From Conidiobolus incongruus B7586 (lineage: Eukaryota > Entomophthoromycota > Entomophthoromycetes > Entomophthorales > Conidiobolaceae), in the NCBI GenBank assembly GCA_000697335.1, contig JNEM01013976.1, forward strand, positions 1 to 11,248: a stretch of DNA of 11,248 bases, in the 5' to 3' direction. The notes beneath the pieces were generated by a model. That model ran no database searches. It saw nothing but the letters and a program-made list of their open reading frames with translations, and had not been told where the DNA came from. This document shows positions 8,161 to 11,248 of this stretch, in pieces. Every line of letters begins with the position of its first letter. The first letter of the stretch is position 1. The translations under genes and the position numbers were made by a program.

Positions 8161-9429
8161 TACCTAAAAAATATTTAATTAAGAATAAATACTCATGGAT
8201 AATTTTTATGTATTTAATTTATTTTTAAATAAGTATTTTTATGAATTTAGGTATATCAGTGATTTATAAATATTTAAGCAAAAAAACTCTTGATAGGATA
8301 TCTAAAAATTAAATTTTTTTATGATTTCTACTAATATAAGCATTTCATATTCATATATAAAATAATTATATTTAATATGCATTAATTTTCTAGATTAAAA
8401 TACTAAATGCTTTAAATTTAAATTTTTAAAAACTTTTTGGTTTTTAAATATCCTTTCTAAAATTTTAAAATAGTTATACTTTTTAAAATCTTTAATAATT
8501 TTGCTTTATACCATTTAATCTTATATAATATAAGTATATATATTTACGAACATAATTATTAAAAATTTAAAATTAAATGTATTAAATATTAGAGTTATTG
8601 TAACTTTGTAAATTAATATATAAAAAAAGAAAGTTTTATTAAAAATTAAATTAATTAGTTTATCTTTCTTTAATAGGTTAAATATAAAACTAATAAGCTT
8701 AATAAATATTAAAATATAGTCTTTAAAATATGTAACTATTTTTAAAAAAATTATTACTTAATATTTATTAATTATAATTATAATATTATTTAATTTTTAA
8801 ATTTTTGTTAGGTTGATGGAAATTTTTTTCATACAAATAATATAATCATAAAATAAAATAAATAAATAATAAAATAATATTTAGGGAGTTTTTATAGCAA
8901 ATAATTTCAGTTAAGTATTAGTAAGATAATTTCTATATATGAAATATAAATATCTAAACTATTTGAATAAATTAAAACATTATTTAAGTAGTATATAATA
9001 AAACTATTGTAATATTTTCTAAATAAATTATTTATAAGATTTATAAATATCAAAAGTGTATTATAGAGTTTAAAACTCATAACTTTAAATTTATAATACC
9101 TTTATATAGTTAAAAATAGTTAAAGGGATATATTATTAATTAATTAAGATATAATAGTTATTCTTAAGATTTAATAGAATAGATTATTTTTAAAAATATA
9201 TTCTTAATTTCATTTAAATTAAATAAACAAGTTTTATTTTTATTATGGTTTTTAATACAAATAATTAGTAAACTTTAAAGGTTTGTAAAAAGTTATATAA
9301 AGCTTAATTCTAATAGTTTTCTTATTTTTTCATAATCAATCTTATAATATTTAAGAAAAATATAATAAGATATTTTATGATAAAATTAAATATTAACTAA
9401 TAATTTAATTTTATAAGATATTTTTTTAA
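8161..9429. other. Gypsy interior or hidden insertion, nothing recognised
   Basis: This stretch of about 1.27 kb is extremely A+T rich, with scattered single G and C bases. By position it lies between RNase H and integrase, but it is longer than that linker usually is. I see no terminal repeats, target duplications or protein blocks, so a further decayed insertion can be neither shown nor excluded. Confidence 0.4.
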
Positions 9430-9600
9430 ATTATAAAATGGTTAAAATTTTAAAAATATTGTAATATTTATTAATAACCTTATATAATAACTTTTTAATA
9501 TCTAAGGTATCTATTAAATATTTTAAAGAAATAGAGATAATGTTAAAGTTAATATAAATCATATTAGAATGATTTTCTAACTGTTTAATTAAATAGATAA
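9430..9600 (-). pseudogene. Degraded gypsy RNase H block
   Basis: The minus strand shows a stretch of about 45 residues resembling the end of the gypsy RNase H domain: the Y-T-D-H-type catalytic block, followed by the K-L-x-L-R-L-V-type stretch seen in one large group of fungal gypsy elements. RNase H removes the RNA strand during reverse transcription. Position between RT and integrase supports the call. The distance from RT (about 1.4 kb) is larger than usual. Fossil. Confidence 0.45.
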
Positions 9601-10849
9601 AAGATTTTTTTAAAATGATTATATTATTAAAAAAGATATCATTAGTATTATTTTTATAATAGAATTAGTTATTAACTGATAACTTAAATTATTACAAAAA
9701 ATAAAAAAATATATATTCATTAGATAAACCTTTATTTATAATCATTAGATGGTATTTTTGAAATTAACTAAAACCTAAAATAATATTATATTTTATAAAA
9801 CCTATTATAAATTAGATTTTTTAAAATAACTTATTATTAATGAAATATTAAAATATAGAGATTTTTTTACTTTATTAGGTATTATTTATATCATTTAATA
9901 TTGGATTTATTTAATTATAATATAATTTACATCTATTGAAAATATTTTCATTTATAGGTATACTATTACACATAAAGTTAAATAAGAAAAAAACAAGCTA
10001 TTTATTTAGAGTATCTTTAAAAATTTAAAAAAAATATAATTAGTTTTTAATAAGATTTAATAAATGAGTGTTAAAATAAATATTACTCTTTTTCTTTAAT
10101 AAGTATTAAATAAAATTTTAATAATTTGAATATAGTTTTAAAGGTTTATTAAAAAAGGTTTTTAACAAAGATTTTTTTTTGTTATTTTAACTAAATTAAG
10201 TTAAATTTAAACTAGAATCATTAATAATCTGTTAATTATTTTCTCTATTATTTATTTAAATATTATTATTTGAAACTAAATCTATTAAATGTTTACTATT
10301 ATATAACTTTTTAGGATATTTATTCTATTAATGATCTATATTAATTTATTTATAATAAACGCATTTTTTATTTTTTTCTGAAGTATAATTTCTTTTTGTT
10401 AGTTAAATACTCCTTTTTCTATATTATAGATATATCTATAATATTAAGATTAAATAATTTAAATAGGGAGTTATTAAAGGTATATAGAAACACTTATTTA
10501 TTCAATTAATATAATTTTAATCATTTTCTTTTTTAATGCTTATTTTAGTTAAAATAACAAAACTAATTATTTTTATATTAGTTTTAAAGTAGACAATTAT
10601 AAAAAAATTAAGCTTAAGTTTTCTCTTGTTTTTTCATCGTTAGATAAGTTATGAATCTTTAATTTAAGTATATTCTTCTATGAAATTTCTAATTAAAGAT
10701 TTCTAAGTAATCCTTGTTTACTTGTTTTAAGTTAGAGTAATTATATTTGATAGATAAAATATTTGTTTAATTGCTTGTTTAAATTAGTTAAATGTTTAGA
10801 TTTTATTAAGATAAAAAAACTAATAATAAGATTAAATATATCTTTTAAA
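9601..10849. other. Gypsy interior between RT and RNase H, nothing clear
   Basis: This should hold the thumb/connection part of reverse transcriptase and the start of RNase H. It is A+T rich with no block I can align securely. Its length exceeds the usual RT to RNase H distance by several hundred bases. Confidence 0.4.
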
Positions 10850-11090
10850 TACTTATACCAATAAAGTTTAATATAAAATGTTAATTTAAAAGCTAAAATT
10901 TTTACTAAAATATATAAATCAAAAACCTTGTTTTTTTTAATAAAATTAATTTATTAAAAATTCTGTTTATTTTTTCAGGAGATTTTAAGTTATTAAAAGT
11001 AATTACGTTATTTATAAAGAACTTAACTTTGTTAAAATTTCTTAAAATAGATAATAAAACTCTATAACTATTTATTATAGTTATCATTTA
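10850..11090 (-). pseudogene. Degraded gypsy reverse transcriptase (palm region)
   Basis: A minus-strand stretch from 11,087 to 10,905 is open for 60 codons and matches, in degraded form, the palm block of fungal Ty3/gypsy reverse transcriptases: the segment leading into the catalytic Asp pair, then the S-x-E-E-H-type helix, then the start of the P-K-K-S-F-type strand, which appears to continue to about 10,850. Reverse transcriptase copies the element RNA into DNA. The open stretch is a leftover of pol, not a gene; its ATG has no special meaning. Broken many times overall. Confidence 0.68.
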
Positions 11091-11248
11091 TTTTATATAA
11101 TTAATCTACTAAGTTTATTTTAGTTTTAATTAATATTTAATAAAGTTACTATTAGTATTGATAAAACCGTAATAACTAATAGAATAATAACTATTGTTTT
11201 TAGAATTTAAATATTTATCTTGTTTTAGTTATATATAAAACAATAAGT
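11091..11248. other. Continuation of gypsy pol to the right edge
   Basis: This should encode the fingers and upstream palm region of reverse transcriptase on the minus strand. Only faint resemblance is visible, so it is assigned by position alone. Confidence 0.35.

Larger units (their letters stand above)
1875..11248 (-). mobile_element. Old, broken Ty3/gypsy (chromovirus-like) retrotransposon, minus strand, 5' end outside the window
   Basis: One large LTR retrotransposon fossil covers most of the window and continues beyond the right edge. On the minus strand, degraded blocks appear in the order reverse transcriptase, RNase H, integrase, chromodomain and then a 399-bp LTR. That order is diagnostic for Ty3/gypsy, and a C-terminal chromodomain places it with the chromoviruses common in fungi. 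It is interrupted by a solo LTR of its own family (3084-3482) and two Tc1-like transposons (4711-6275, 6409-7979). The element is thoroughly broken, with dozens of lesions, mostly of the RIP type. The interior left after removing these insertions (about 5.4 kb) is longer than the recognised blocks need, so more unrecognised insertions or a long-pol subfamily are possible. Gag, protease and the 5' LTR would lie to the right of the window. The age looks old, but RIP-like mutation makes a molecular clock unreliable. Confidence 0.8.

Noticed and set aside
10905-11087. A 60-codon minus-strand open stretch as an independent small gene
   Set aside because: Its residues match the palm region of a gypsy reverse transcriptase, so it is a stop-free fragment of the fossil pol, not a gene. 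The ATG is incidental.
1-11248. Alternative genetic code (TAA/TAG read as Gln, as in ciliates)
   Set aside because: Many stops do fall at Gln positions, but several TAG codons fall at invariant Trp positions, TGA stops occur as well, and catalytic Asp codons show matching G-to-A change. Mutation explains all of these; a changed code does not.
1-11248. CRISPR arrays, rRNA, tRNA, toxin-antitoxin or other bacterial systems
   Set aside because: No regularly spaced short repeats, conserved RNA cores or bacterial gene signals are visible on either strand.

Overview
This window is almost pure A+T and holds no host gene that I can recognise. It looks like an AT-rich, repeat-packed compartment of a filamentous fungus, most likely an ascomycete (Pezizomycotina), in which repeats have been mutated by repeat-induced point mutation (RIP). 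Three things suggest this. TpA is everywhere while CpA/TpG are scarce, but CC, CT and AC steps survive. Conserved tryptophan codons in old transposases have become TAG, which is what C-to-T change in a CpA context on the other strand gives. The elements present (chromodomain-type Ty3/gypsy, Tc1-like, mariner-like) suit such a genome. The lineage cannot be named from this sequence. A non-fungal AT-rich genome is less likely but not excluded.

Layout: positions 119-1416 are a decayed mariner (DD34D family) on the minus strand, about 1.3 kb, with short terminal inverted repeats, probable flanking TA and a recognisable transposase relic. Positions 1419-1874 are unassigned AT-rich DNA. From 1875 to the right edge runs one large, old Ty3/gypsy element on the minus strand, entering from beyond position 11248. 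Its 3' LTR is 1875-2273. Reading leftwards from the right edge, degraded reverse transcriptase (about 10,850-11,090), RNase H (about 9,430-9,600), integrase (about 7,990-8,160 and 4,150-4,640) and chromodomain (about 2,274-2,463) blocks appear in the order expected for a chromovirus-like gypsy element.

Three later insertions interrupt it. A solo LTR of the same family (3084-3482) is flanked by a perfect 5-bp duplication TAAGT. Two Tc1-like DNA transposons (4711-6275 on plus, 6409-7979 on minus) lie tail to tail, 129 bp apart between their TA duplications, so 4709-7981 forms a 3.3-kb imperfect inverted repeat. Both Tc1 copies have the IR/DR terminal layout, with two direct-repeat sites inside each roughly 217-bp end, and a DD34E transposase relic of about 338 codons.

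History: the gypsy element came first and is the most decayed; the solo LTR and Tc1 copies landed in it later. Tc1 copy 2 and the solo LTR keep more CpA/TpG than their partners, so they are either younger or were mutated less. Nothing here looks able to encode a working protein. The interest lies in the nested architecture, the long Tc1 inverted pair, and the clear before/after record of RIP-like mutation in paired copies.
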